From: Lateolabrax maculatus
Lineage: Eukaryota; Chordata; Actinopteri; Acropomatiformes; Lateolabracidae
Length of the DNA: 64,000 nt
Assembly (NCBI GenBank): GCA_031216445.1
Contig: CM062219.1
Location: 22,164,001-22,228,000, forward strand
Direction of reading: 5' to 3'
Shown here: one piece after another, positions 23,095 to 35,029 of the stretch
How the letters are laid out: every line of letters begins with the position of its first letter
Position numbering within the stretch: position 1 is the first letter of the stretch
Made by a program: the position numbers and the translations under genes
The notes under the pieces: model-generated
The model's database searches: none
What the model was told of the DNA's origin: nothing
Seen by the model: the letters and a program-made list of their open reading frames with translations, nothing else

Positions 23095-23445
23095 CTAATG
23101 TTTCCATAAAGCAGTCCATCTCATTGATTTGCAGCATATTTTGATAATCCAGTAATCATTTAAGTCATTTGTCAAATAAAAATGGTAAACATAACCTAGT
23201 TCCAACTTCTTGATTCAAAATTGATTTGCTGCTTTTCTTTGTCTTATGTGATAGTAAACTGACTATGTTTTAGACTGCTGGCCAAACAAAACAAGCAATT
23301 TGAAGATTTCACTTTTGACTTTAAGAAATTGTGAAGGACATTTGTCACTTTTTTCTGTCATCTTGTAGACTATACAATTAACTGAGACAATAATCAACAG
23401 ATTAATAAATGATTCAAATAATTGTAAATTGCAGCCCTATTGTTT
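23095..23445 (+). repeat. Dispersed repeat R1, diverged copy
   Basis: It has the R1 theme: AATAATCAACAGATTAAT near the right end, an internal TTTGTCTTATGTGATAGTAAACTG, and an end reading AATTGCAGCCCTA. It abuts the piggyBac reading frame on the left. Confidence 0.5.
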
Positions 23446-23458
23446 TTACAAATAATAG

Positions 23459-25072
23459 ATGGATGTTAAATCATTTTATGGTTCAAGGCCATGTAATTTT
23501 CTGGCCCTTGTACCAGAAGATCCTCAAGACTCTGACGCTGATCTGAGTGATGGTGATGACATAATAGGGGATCCTGATTATCTCCCGAAAGAAGCAGAGG
23601 TGATTGGGGATTTTTCCTTTCCTTATGGATGAGGAGAAGATGCCCTCAACAAGCACATCTGCTAAGAAGAAGAAAAAACATATTGCTCATCACACCAATC
23701 TGTACTCTGTCTAGGAGTTGGGGGATCCAATCAAGACTAACCCTGGTGAGATTGAAGATTTCCTAGCTATGCTTCTTTTGATGGGTGTTTTCAACTACCC
23801 GGCCATGGAGGACTACTGGCACCGCGGATCATGTTTCAACGTGATAGCTGATATCATGCTGAAGAGGAGATTCATGCTTTTACGCCGCAATATTCACTTC
23901 AGTGATAATCATCAGTATGATGGCAGCCCAGACCGATTTTACAAAATCAGGCCCCTTTTTGAGATGCTTTGTAAGCAGTGTCTCCTAATCCCATCCACTT
24001 ACAAGCACAGCGTGGATGAAGTCATGGTGTCATATAAAGGCACAAGTGCTGGCACTCTCCGCCAATACATTGCCAATAAACCTGACAAGGTGTTCTGCCA
24101 TGCCAGTTCATCTGGCATCATCCATGACCTACTGCTCTATCAAGGGCCGTCCACATTTTTCAATGTTGATCTGAGTGAGGAAGAGCAGGAGCTACCTCTA
24201 GGGAGCAAAGTGGTGACAACGTTATGCATAACCATTACACAGCCACGGCTTTCAGTTGTCTTCTGTGACAACTACTTCACTAGTTTCGACCTGGTCCTGA
24301 GCCTGCACGCAAATCTGGGTATCAAGTGCATTGGCACTGTCCGATCAAACTGCATCGGTGGAGCTCGCTTGATAGATGACAAAGAGCTGAAAGAGAGAGG
24401 CCGTGGAGCTCTTGATTACAAGTCTGCTAAAGGGGTACTTGCAGTCAAATGGTATGACCACAAATGTGTCACCCTCCTGAGCAATGCCAGTGGGATCATG
24501 CCTCTTTTTCAAGTGTCCAACGGTGGAGCAAAGACGACAAAATGAAGATTGCCGTCCCATGCCCATCACTGATTCCTGCTTACAATCAGCATATGGGTGG
24601 CATTGATCTTTCTGACATGCTGGTTCACCTGTACGAGACCCCAGCCAAGTCACGACGATGGTACTTCCCCCTGTTTGGATACGCCCTTGACCTGTGTATC
24701 TCCAATTCCTGGCTGGTCTACAAGAGAGACTGTGCACTACTGAAGGAAAAACCAATGCCTCTCAAAAGGTTTCGCCTGGCTGTGGCCCACAATTTGAAAC
24801 AAGTCAATAAGCCAGCACCCACAGTTGGCCGACCATCCTCTGCCTCTCCACCACAGATGTCCTGTGAGAAAAAGCACCTCCCCCCAAGACCCCCACAACC
24901 ACGACCAGATGGGCGCTATGACAACTGTGGACACTGGCCACTTCACACTGACAACTAGGGGTGGTAAAGCCTCTGCCCAAAGAGTGTGTCAAGATGGAAA
25001 TGTAGGAAGTGCAACATTTTCCTGTGCTTGATTGGAGAGAGGGAATGCTTCGCGGAATACCATCAAAAATAA
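23459..25072 (+). pseudogene. piggyBac-family transposase, broken
   Basis: A DDD transposase of the piggyBac/PGBD type. The N-terminus is acidic (D-S-D-A-D-L-S-D-G-D-D), as in the family. The catalytic core shows D-E-V-M-V-S-Y-K-G (first Asp), C-D-N-Y-F-T-S (second Asp) and M-G-G-I-D-L-S-D (third Asp). After the core, W-x-C-x2-C-x3-L-C ... C-F-x2-Y-H marks the C-terminal cysteine-rich zinc-binding domain, ending at TAA 25070-25072. It is disabled by a stop at about 23636, an in-frame TAG at 23712, a frameshift at about 24510-24530, and another frame change near 24950 just before the Cys-rich part. No TTAA-flanked terminal repeats were found. Confidence 0.92.
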
Positions 25073-25076
25073 AGTG

Positions 25077-25430
25077 GACATGGTTCCCATGGTTCCTTTT
25101 TTTGTTTGTGCATTTCGTTTGAGAGAAAACAAGTTTTTGAATTTGTTCAATGCAAGAACAGAAGTTAAGTTCTTTTGAGATTTTACACAGCACAGTTGAG
25201 AAGTTGGACATGTCCCCTTGGGTCCTTTATTGTAAATTTGAGAGGGGTAAATAAATAGACCCCATATCTTTTTGAAAACACACGTATCATTCAAAGTGAT
25301 TGAATTTTACAAGAAGTGAAGTTCTTTTGATAAGTTACACAGACCAGTTGAGAAGTACTGTAGAGCAAATTCCCATGGGTACTTTTTTTTGTGATTTTGA
25401 GGGGGAAATACATAAAGGCCCCATATTATA
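25077..25430 (+). repeat. Diverged tandem repeat downstream of piggyBac (left part)
   Basis: Repeat units start with GAAGTNAAGTTCTTTT at 25161 and 25313 (period 152). Each holds a CAGTTGAGAAGT word, a C/G-rich ATGG-TACC-like word and CCCCATAT. A partial earlier unit is at 25077-25160. The unit starting at 25313 is interrupted by a LINE and resumes at 28704. Confidence 0.75.
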
Positions 25431-28400
25431 TGACCCAGGATGGCGCTGCAGACGGTCGCCTCGGTGTGTTGGTGCACGTTACTATTTCTTATTTTGTGTG
25501 TAAACTCAGTGTTTTGCTACAATACCGGGAGCTCTTTCACCAGAGAAGAGCTCATGAACATCAGGGCTACAACCCCTGTGGATTTAATTCCCACTTTCAT
25601 CGCTTCATCCGTGGAATTACTGGACATTCTGGTCAAAGGTGCCCTCACCTTTGTCCACAAAGTGAAACGCCGGAGGAGAGGGAAACGTGCGCTCGTGCGT
25701 CTCCACTGACGCGGATTTCGCACACCGCTGCCGGGAATATTCCTTTCCAACGTGCGTTCACTGTGCAACAAACTGGACGAACTTCAGCTACTGGTGGGGA
25801 AAAACACTTTTGACTTTTATACATCTTCCGTTCTGTGCTTCACGGAGACGTGGCTGTGTGGATCGATCCTGGACTCTGCGCTGCAGCTGGTGGGTTTCCA
25901 ACTCCACAGAGCGGATTGCCACACGGAAACTTCCGGCAAGAAGAAAGGTGGAGGAATCTGTTTTTATACCAACAGTGGCTGGTGTAACGATGTGACAGTG
26001 ATGCTGCAACACTGTTCTCCTTCTTTGGAATCATTTATTATCAACTGCAAACCTTTCTACTCCCCCTGTGAGTTCGCTTCGTTCATTCTGGTCGGTGTTT
26101 ACATCCCACCGCACGCCAACGAGCAGGAGGCCCAGCTCACGCTCGCTGACCAGATACTGAGCGTGGAGCGGACAAACCCGGACTCCCTAGTTATTGTCCT
26201 TGGGGACTTTAACAAAGGAAATCTAACACGTGAACTCCCCAATTACCGACAGTTTATTAAGTGCTCCACCAGAGAGGAGAACACCTTGGATCATTGTTAC
26301 ACCACAGTCAGCAGGGCCTACCACGCCGTCCCCCGAGCTCATCTGGGAAACTCTGACCACATCATGGTCCACCTGATTCCTGCTTACAGGCAGAAGTTAA
26401 AGCTCTGCAAACCTGTGGCGAGGACATCAAAACAGTGGACCAGTGAGGCTGTGGAGGATCTTCAGGCGTGTTTGGACTGTACTGACTAGGATGTTTTCAG
26501 GACTGCCAAAAACAGTCTGGATGAGTTCACAGAGGCTGTGACGTCCTACATCAGCTTCTGTGAGGACAGCTGTGTACCATCATGCACCAGGGTGAGTTAC
26601 AACAATGACAAACCCTGGTTCACAGCCAAACTCAGACAGCTACGGTCACAAAAGGAGGAAGCATACAGGAGTGGAGACAGAGGCAGGTTCAAAGAGGCCA
26701 AGTACAGGTTTAGCAAGGAGGTGAGAGGAGCTAAACAACTGTACTCTGACGACTCTGCTTCTGTCTGGAAGGGGCTCAGACAGATCAACAACTACAAACC
26801 TAGAGCCCCCCACTCTGCTAACGACTTGCGCTTGCCAACAACCTGAACGAGTTCTACTGTCGTTTCAAAAGACAATGGGACAGTCCTGAAACCATCCCCC
26901 ATGACTCCATGGCCTCTCCACAACTTCACACCTCAGAGGCCCCCTCCACAGTGACACCTCTCTCAATCCTGGAGAGGGACGTCAACAGTCTATTTAAGAG
27001 ACAGAACCCCCGCAAAGCAGCCGGGCCAGACTCGGTCTCTCCATCCACCCTGAAGCACTGTGCTGACCAGCTGTCTCCGGTATTCACTGATATTTTCAAC
27101 ACCTCACTGAAGACAAGCCACGTACCAGCCTGCTTCAAGACTTACACCATCATCCCTGTTCCCAAGAAGCCAAGGGCCACAGGACTTAATGACTACCGAC
27201 CCGTCGCCCTGACTTCTGTGGTAATGAAGTCATTTGAGCGCTTTGTAGTGTCCCACCTCAAATCCATCACTGACCCACTCCTGGACCCCCTGCAGTTCGC
27301 CTACAGAGCCAACAGGTCTGTAGATGATGCAGTCAACTTGGCCCTCCACTTCATCCTCCAGCATCTGGACTCTGCAGGAACCTACGGCAGGATCCTGTTT
27401 GTGGATTTCAGTTCTGCCTTCAACACCATTGTCCCAGCTCTGCTGCAGGACAAGCTCTCCCAGCTGAGCGAGCCTGACTCAACCTGCAGGTGGATCACAG
27501 ACTTCCTGTCCGACAGGAGACAGCACGTGAAGCTGGGGAAACATGTCTCTGACTCCAGGACCATCAGCACTGGTTCCCCTCCAGGCTGCATTCTTTCCCC
27601 TCTACTCTTCTCCCTGTACACCAACAGCCGCACCTCCAGTCACCAGTCTGTCAAGCTCCTGAAGTTTGCAGACAACACCACCCTCATTGGGATGAGTTTG
27701 TCTTCAGGTGGGAGATTGACCATCTGTTGACCTGGTGCAGCCAGAACAACTTGGAGCTCAATGCTCTCAAGACAGTGGAGATGGTTGTGGACTACAGAAA
27801 GAACCCAGCCCCACTCACCCCCATCACCCTGAGAGACTCCCTAGTCGACACTGTGGAGTCCGTTCGCTTCCTGGGCTCCATCATCTCCCAGGGCCTCAGG
27901 TGGGAGCTGAACATCAGCTCCATCACCAAGAAAGCACAGCAGAGGATGTACTTTCTGCGGCAGCTGAAGAAGTTCAGCTTACCATCATCGAGTCCATCCT
28001 CACTTCCTCCATCACCGTCTGGTACACTGTTGCTACTGCCAAGGACAAGGGCAGACTGCAGCGTATCCTTCGCGCCGCAGAAAGGACCTGTACACCTCCA
28101 GGACCCGAATGCATGCAAGGAAGATTGTGGCCAACCCCCCCCCCCCCACCCCGGACACAAACTGTTTGAGACTCTCCCCTCTGGCAGGAGGCTGTGGTCC
28201 ATCAGGACCAAAACCTCTCGCCACAAGAACAGTTTCTTCCCGTCTGCAGGTGGCCTGATCAACAAGGCTCGGGACCCCCATTGACACAGACCCTTATCCC
28301 CTCCCCAAACAGTTACATTAACGCAGAGCCCCGGAGTAATGCGTTACATTAACACACACTTGTGGACTACAGTTTATACTTAAACCGTACACATTCCCTG

Positions 28401-28703
28401 GACAATATTTTGCACATTCCTCACAGTTTTAGTTTTATTCATTTATTCATTATCATCTACAAAAGATATATTGCACATATTTAGTAATTTTTTTTCATAT
28501 TCTGTACTGTTAATTATACTTACTACTACTTAGCACTAGTACTCTAGTACTTTAATACTACTATATTTATGCATACCCTTGCACCTTGCACTACTTGTCT
28601 TATCTGTACTTGTCTGTAATTGTCTGTACTTGTTACGCACCAATACACCACAGCAAATTCCTTGTATGTGAAAACCTACTTGGCAATAAACCCAATTCCG
28701 ATT
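25431..28703 (+). mobile_element. L2-like LINE, near full length, nested insertion
   Basis: It starts near an ATG at 25440 and ends with a 3' UTR finishing GGCAATAAACCCAATTCCG-ATTC. The same 3' end occurs as a short minus-strand copy at 56236-56318, where it ends in repeated GATTC units. The bases CATAT on the left (25422-25426) recur right after the element (28704-28708), a possible target duplication. It lies inside one unit of the tandem repeat after piggyBac. The open frames on both strands between 25440 and 28290 are pieces of this element. Confidence 0.9.
25440..28284 (+). pseudogene. L2-like LINE ORF (endonuclease + reverse transcriptase), broken
   Basis: Order: a short N-terminal leader (89 codons) and, in another frame from about 25722, an AP-type endonuclease with E-T-W-L, V-Y-I-P-P, G-D-F-N, L-D-H-C-Y-T-T and S-D-H. 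A reverse transcriptase follows, with L-F-V-D-F-S-S-A-F-N, G-S-P-P-G-C-I-L-S-P-L-L-F and F-A-D-N. The last should read F-A-D-D, so the second catalytic Asp is lost. A C-terminal R-x-L-W-S-I-R-T-K-T-S-R block follows. It is broken by a frame change near 25720, a TAG at 26487, and frameshifts near 26840, 27690 and 27970. It cannot be active. Confidence 0.92.
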
Positions 28704-28810
28704 CATATGTTTTTGACAATATAATTCTATCATTTAAAGTGTTGGTATTTTATGTTAAGAATGGGAGTGAAGTTCTTTTAATAAGATAAAATGTACTTGA
28801 CATGACTTGG
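28704..28810 (+). repeat. Tandem repeat downstream of piggyBac (right part)
   Basis: It continues the unit cut by the LINE (CATATGTTTTTGACA, matching CATATCTTTTTGAAA in the previous unit). A further GAGTGAAGTTCTTTTAATAA start is at 28765. Confidence 0.7.
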
Positions 28811-29224
28811 TATTGGTAATTTTACTTTTTCTGCTTTCTTTTTTGTATTTGTAGGTATTCAATTATCATAATTGTTATCATACATTTATTGTTATGTATA
28901 AGGTACTTTTACCATCAAGCAGCATCTCAACCATTTGGTAGAGGACTATATTTAAAAAAACTGGGGGGTCTGTAAAAAGAAAGAAAAAAAAGTTTTTGAT
29001 TCTTCTTATTAGTGCCCTAATAACATAAAAAATACAAAAAATAATTTTTACATTGTTTTTTTTCTTGGAGTGAACATTAAAGGGTTAATTATAAATAAAC
29101 AGCAGATTAATTGATAGCTTAAAAAATTGTTAGTTGCAGCTCTAGACACCTTTTAAGCTTAATGTTGAGACTGAACATAAAAACTATGGAATGTAATTTT
29201 AGTCAATTTTAAATAAACACATCA

Positions 29225-29226
<2 letters not shown>
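28811..29226. other. No recognised feature
   Basis: A+T-rich. The words GATTAATTGATAG and TTAGTTGCAGCTCTA near 29105-29150 may be the end of an R1-like repeat. Nothing else is recognised. Confidence 0.4.

Positions 29227-29227
<1 letters not shown>

Positions 29228-29270
<43 letters not shown>
29228..29270. repeat. (AT)n microsatellite
   Basis: About 20 consecutive AT units at the left edge of the foldback element. Confidence 0.95.
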
Positions 29271-29274
<4 letters not shown>

Positions 29275-30172
29275 AATAAATATGGTAATGAAAAAAATCT
29301 TTAAATAAATAAATGAGGAAATAAATAAATAAATAGGTTTTTATATAGATGAGGCGTTTTTCAAAGGACTATTTTATTTATTTCAGGGGACTTTCATCTC
29401 ATTATGCCACATTTATTTCCCAACTCTTTTTATTTCCCTCTGCTATATTCAAATGATGGGGCGTGGTTATCTCAGTCGGACGTTCTGCTCTGGAATGAAC
29501 CCTAGTTCACCGGGGTGGACAGTCCCTCCTCTGGTTCTGCAGGTTTTCCTGCTGGTGTGCAGAGAGAGAAGTAGAGGCCTGTCAACAGGCCCAGAGCTGT
29601 CGGCTAGCATGCCAGCAAGTTAGCATATGTTCCACAGCGGAATAAACAGTGGGAGAGTATCCACTCCGCAGCGCTCTCTAAGGAAGGGACAATCTCCTGC
29701 TGTTTGATCTGCCGGAGCTCAAACCGATGTTCCACTGTGGAACGTATGCTAACCTGCTAGCATGCTAGCTGACAGTATGACAGCTCTGGGCCTGTTGAAG
29801 GGCCCTCTCTGTCCTTTCCTATGGGGAAACCCACAGAGCAGAGACCCGGCGGAGCAACTGCCCACCCGGGTGAAACGGAGCGCATGTTAGTGCTGTCAGG
29901 CCGTTGCTGTTGCTTTGGTCTGAACCTGAGATAACCACTGCCCATTCATTTGAATAGAACAGATGGAACTAGAAAGGGCTTGGAAATATCATTAGGAAAT
30001 AAAAGTCCACTTAAATAAATAAATGTGGAATCATAAAAGTCCCCTGAAATAAATAAAAGTAGTTATTTGAAAAAATGCATTAAAAAAAATAGATTTACTA
30101 ATATATTCATTGCCTCATTTATTTATTTCAGGATTTCTTTCATAGCCATGTTTATTTATTTAATACTGAATA
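29268..30172. mobile_element. Foldback-type inverted repeat, ~0.9 kb
   Basis: The left half is matched by the reverse complement of the right half, from the outer AAATAAATAAATGAGG and TTATTTCAGGGGACTTT blocks, through TTCAAATGA...GGTTATCTCAG, to GGCCCAGAGCTGTC, GCTAGCATG and TTAGCAT-TGTTCCAC near the centre at about 29685. Only the central ~90 bases are weakly paired. This is a foldback/MITE-like DNA element with no transposase. The minus frame at 29757-29945 is part of the arm and not a gene. Confidence 0.88.
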
Positions 30173-30180
30173 CTCAAATG

Positions 30181-31074
30181 GCATTTCATAGATTTTGACA
30201 GAGTGTCTGTCAACCAGTGAAAGTTTCCACAGAAAAATATGAATTTTGGGAAAATAGTCTTTGTCTTAAAACTTTAATTGAGTAAAGTGGAGTATTAGGG
30301 GAAAAAATGGAATCAGAAAAAGTATAATTTTGTGACATGTAAAACAAAAATCCAGGTATCATATATGGCTGGGTTTCAGATGGATATTATGAGTGTTGTA
30401 AGACTGAAGTGTGTCCGTAGGATTGAGTATCAAACTGTTAAGTAATGAATGTCTGGTCAGATTTCTAATCTAAACTATAGAGCCTAACCATAATCTGATA
30501 TCTACAGATTTAAATTCCTTCCACAACTTTAACACAAATCTAAATGTGTCTGAAAGAATAAAATCAAGCACTTTTATAGTTTGCCAGTTTGCCAATTTTA
30601 CACTGTATTTGAATTATTGTACAGTTGCTTGAGTTTAAACCAAATTTTAACATTTGAGAACTTTGGTTTCTTTTGTTTCAAAGCAAGGTATTAAAAAGTA
30701 TCACTTATCTGTAACAAATATTTCAAACCATACCCATCCCTAGTTGAACAGGAGCTATAATGATTGTCTGCAATGAGCCAGTGTATGATGAAAACTAGCA
30801 AGCTGAAGTATTAAGTTAAACAGACATTGTGAATAGAGTATTAAGTTGATTACACATGAGGAATAATAAACAATACCATATTAAATATCAGGCTAATAGC
30901 AGCAGGTTCCCAGACAGTTCTGCAGGCTGGTAACTCCTAACAATGTACAGACACATAGTAGAGGCACATGCTATCTCAGCCGTCATTCAGCAGGAAAAAT
31001 ACCAACAGCAGTGCAATACTCAAATGACCCCTTCAGCTCAGACTCACAACAGTGAACATCGCTGTCCTGCCTGA
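30181..31074. other. No recognised feature
   Basis: A+T-rich spacer between the foldback element and the next LINE. Nothing is recognised. Confidence 0.5.
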
Positions 31075-33176
31075 CATGTCTGACCTACTCCTCGTCTAAA
31101 CCAACAACCTGCCTCTTAGAACCCAGCCCAACTAGGCTGCTTAAAGAGGTTCTACCCTTAGTTAGCACTTCTTTACTAGACATGATCGATCTGTCTTTAT
31201 CAACAGGCTATGTACCACAGTCCTTTAAAGTAGCTGTATTTAAACCTTTCTTAAAAACCTACACTTGATCCAGGGGTTTTAGCCAATAGACCTATATCTA
31301 ACCTTCCCCTTTCTCTCTAAGATCCTTGAGAAAGCAGTCGTCAATCAGTTATCTGACTTTCTACACAACAATAGTTTATTTGAGGACTTTCAGTCAGGTT
31401 TAGAAAGCATCATAGCACAGAAACAGCGCTGGTGAAAGTGACAAATGATCTTCTGATTGTGTCAGACAAAGGATTTGTCTCTGTACTTGTTCTGTTAGAT
31501 CTTAGTGCTGCTTTCGATACCATTGACCATCGGATCCTATTACATTGACTGGAGCATTTGATTGGCATCAAAGGACCCGCACTAAGCTGGTTTAAGTCAT
31601 ATTTATCAGATAGATTTCAGTTTGTACGTGTAAATGATGAATCCTCCGTGCACATGGAAGTTAGTCACAGAGTTCCACAAGGTTCGGTGCTTTGACCACT
31701 TTTATTAACCTTGTCTATGCTTCCTTTAGGCAATATTATTAGGAAACACTCCATAAACTTTCACTGCTATGCAGATGATACTCAATTATACTTATCGATA
31801 AAGCCAAATGAAATCAATAAGTTAGCCAAACGTCAGGCATGCATTAAGGACATAAAAAACTGGATGACCTGCAATTTCTTGCTGTTAAACTCAGACAAAA
31901 CTGAAGTTATTGTTCTGGGTCCTAAACACCTACGAGACACACTATGTATAGATATAGTTACTCTAGATGGCATTGCCCTGGCCTCTAGCACCGCTGTAAG
32001 GAGTCTAGGAGTAATCTTTGATCAGGACATGTCCTTTAATACCCATATAAAACAGACTTCAAGGACTGCCTTCTTCCACTTACTGTCTCAAAAAGACGCA
32101 GAAAAACTAGTTCATGCATTTGTTACTTCTAGGTTGGATTATTCTATTTCCTTATTATCGGGCTGCCCCGATAAGTCCCTAAAGACTCTCCAGCTGATCC
32201 AGAATGCGGCTGCATATATACTGACCTAGCAAAAGAGAACATATGTCTCCAATATTAGCTCTCTGTAAAATCCAGAATAGAATTTAAAATCCTCCACCTG
32301 ACTCACAAAGCTCTTAATGGTCAGGCACCATCGTATCTTAAAGAGCTGATAGTACCGTATTACCCCACTAGAGCACTTCACTCACAGAACGCAGGGTAAC
32401 TTGTGGTACCTAAAGTCTCTAAAAGTAGAATGGGAGCCAGAGCCTTTAGTTATCAAGCTCCTCTTCTGTGGAACCAGCTCTCAATTTGGGTTCAGGAGGC
32501 AGACACCCTCTCTTCGTTTAAGAGTATGCTAAAAATGTTCCTTTTTGATAAAGCTTATAGTTAGGGCTGGCTCATGTGAGCCCTGAAACATCCCTTAGTT
32601 ATGCTGCTATAGGCTTAGATTGCCAGGGGATTTCCCATGATGCACTGAGCTTCTCTCTCCTCCTCTCCCTCCCTATCCGTACGCATTCCTATCCCACTAA
32701 TACATGTTACTAACTCAATTTCTTCCCAGTAGTTCTTGTGCTTTTTGGCCTTCTCACTTTTATTCAGGTGTTTCTGCCTCTGGGGAGCTGTAGAGTCTGG
32801 ATCTGTGATTGCCGGCCGTCTACTGCCCCCATGTTCCTGCTCCACACTCACTGCTGTAGTTGTTATTATTGTTAGTCTGATTTGTTGTCTGTCTCCTGCT
32901 CTGTCTCCCCTCTCCTCCCCTTTTAACCAAACTCGGTCGAGGCAGATGGCTGCCCACCCAGAGCCCGGTTCTGCTCGAGGTTTCTACCTGTTAAAAGGGA
33001 GTTTTTCCTCACCTCTGTTGCCAACATTTGCTCATGGTGGGAACTGTTGAGTCTCTGTAAATAATATTTTAAATAGTATGGTCTAGACCTACTTTATGTG
33101 AAAAGCTTCTTGAGATAATTTTTGTTATGATTTGGCGCTATACAAATAAAATTGACTTGACTTGACTTGACTTGAC
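31075..33176 (+). mobile_element. LINE, second family, 5'-truncated
   Basis: A degraded RT-containing ORF is followed by a long 3' UTR that includes GAGGCAGATGGCTGCCCACC and GGTTTCTACCTGTTAAAAGG. It ends TTGGCGCTATACAAATAAAA and then tandem TTGAC units. Further pieces of this family are at 44425-45120 (RT region, plus) and 59545-59700 (3' end, minus). The 5' end, including the endonuclease, is missing. Confidence 0.88.
31095..32300 (+). pseudogene. LINE family 2 reverse transcriptase, broken
   Basis: Recognisable pieces in changing frames: D-L-S-A-A-F-D-T-I-D-H (RT palm), V-P-Q-G-S-V-L (motif B), C-Y-A-D-D-T-Q-L-Y (catalytic Y-A-D-D, intact), L-L-L-N-S-D-K-T-E-V-I-V-L-G and L-I-Q-N-A-A-A. 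The longest open part is 172 codons (31711-32229). Several stops and frameshifts occur before 31700, so it is dead. Confidence 0.88.
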
Positions 33177-33409
33177 TACTCTACTGAGGAGCTTTTAAGT
33201 GTGTGAAATTAAAAGGATGCTAGAAAAATAATAAACCCATATCATTCTAGAATGTATGGTACAATATGAACCACTATTAGTATACTGGCTAGTGGTTATA
33301 TGCTGTAGAGATAGTGGACAACACATTGCTCTAGATCCATGTACCTTTCATCATCAATTTAGACATTTTGCAATTTCATTAAAAATAAAAATCTGAAATC
33401 TTTCATTTA

Positions 33410-33800
33410 TATCTATTCAGCACTTTGTAGGAACTCCACTTGCAGAAAATCAGTTTTGACTCATCTTTGGTCTGTCTGCACCAGCTTTGCATGAATTTGG
33501 GAAGTTTCTCTCATTTGTCCTTGCAGATCCTCTCAGAGCTATCAACTCGGACAGGAAATGCTGGTGAACTGTGACATGCAGGTCTTCATTTCAGTGGGGT
33601 TCAAAACTGGGCAAAGTAGACAAATTTATCCTGATGTCACAGAGGTTAGGTTGAGTGCACTTTGGAGCAGATTTTATCCCAGGATCTCTCGGAATCCATC
33701 TCCTTTCATAATTCCTAAAGTTCTGACAGTGTCCAGGCTCTTTCCACTAAGAGCACATCTCCTGGCATGATGCTACAACCACCTCCTTACCCCTTACTAC
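33410..33800 (-). mobile_element. Decayed Tc1 element remnant
   Basis: Words in the same order as the minus-strand Tc1 copies survive with many changes: CTTGCAGATCCTCTCAGAGCT (C-terminal transposase region), GGTGAACTGTGACATGCAGG, then CACATCTCCTGGCATGATGCTACAACCACC. It lacks both termini and is much older than copies A-C. Confidence 0.65.
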
Positions 33801-33904
33801 TGTAAGGGTGGTATTAGCTACCTTCAACTGGTTTCCATATGTCTTTTATTCAGGAACAGCTTACATCTGGTTTTATAAAAAGGTCTGATTGGTGGGAGTG
33901 TAGG

Positions 33905-34150
33905 GCTGAAAATAATGATTCATTTCATCAATGATTCATCTGACAACAATTTTCTTAAATAATTAATTATTAGAAAAAAGAGAGAAATTCTAAACACTAA
34001 AGAGAACATATTCATACTGCTTGTTTTGCTCGACCAACAGTCCAAAACCCAAACATAGTTAGTTTATTATCATGGAAGACTAACCAAACCAGCAAATATT
34101 CACATTTCAGGGGGTGTAACCAGAAAATGTTTGGCATTTTTGCTTAATAA
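33905..34150. repeat. Dispersed repeat R1, copy
   Basis: It has GACCAACAGTCCAAAACCCA, TAGTTTATTATCATGGAAGA and TGTTTGGCATTTTTGCTT. The CCAACAGTCCAAAACCC core is shared with 8150-8335. Confidence 0.6.
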
Positions 34151-34990
34151 ATGACATGAATGCATTTGTTGCAGTAAGAGCTGCAGAGATGGAAATATTT
34201 TTGAGGGATACTCTGAAGCCATGTATATATGTCATTGGGTCCTGGCATCTGCCTACATACTGTTAAGGACCTTCTTGCCCAGTTACCAAGTTTGTCCGAA
34301 TCGCAAGCACTACCAAGAGTTTTCCTTCCAAACTTCACAGGATCTATCAGTGCATCATTGGATAATACTACAGTAACTTTGTCAAGCATATAATGTATTA
34401 TTTTTGATGAGACTGTGACCATGTTGTCTCTTTGTTATGTCTGCAGGTGGGAATATTAAGTGAAAGGGATTATCTAATATGAGTCACCCATGGGTGGAGC
34501 CATTCTAGTTTAAGAACAGGACCACATAAACAAAACAAAGGATGCTGTGGAAGCCAATAGCTGTATTTATTTGACATTTCAAACTCATAATACTATACTA
34601 AAGACAGTAACGTTCATTTACTACCCAAGGAATTCAAGCAGGTTGGCTTTCTTGTAACATTAGCATGAAACAACATTGTAGCCAATCAGCGTATGGGCCA
34701 GAATCTAACCTCCATATTATGGTTTTCTATCCGGGTTAATGTGGTAACTAGTCTTTCTACAGAGGACATAAGCTCGCTAATGCTCTTGTCGTTTATCACA
34801 ATAACTAGGTTACACTTACTCTCTCCTCATTTCTTATCGCTGGGTGCCATTCCAATTCTGCCAAGAGCAACGTCTGGTAATACAGGCGTCAATAAAACAA
34901 CACTGAAAGCCAGAAAAATGAACAAGTACAGAGTTAACATGTCATAGGGTGGAACTATGTCTTACCTGTGAAACATATCGGTAGAAATGT
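34151..34990. other. Unrecognised sequence with a 92-codon minus-strand frame
   Basis: The minus frame 34144-34422 shows no domain that I recognise and no clear acceptor/donor pair or homologue. The rest is unremarkable. Confidence 0.4.
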
Positions 34991-35029
34991 GAAGAAACCA
35001 AACACAAACAGTCTGCCCTCAGTCCACTG

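Noticed and set aside
27382..28287. Minus-strand frames of 83-157 codons
   Set aside because: They are antisense shadows of the L2-like LINE reverse-transcriptase region.
29757..29945. 62-codon minus-strand frame
   Set aside because: It is part of an arm of the foldback element and has no domain.
34144..34422. 92-codon minus-strand frame as a possible exon
   Set aside because: No recognised homologue and no clean acceptor and donor pair; left as unrecognised.
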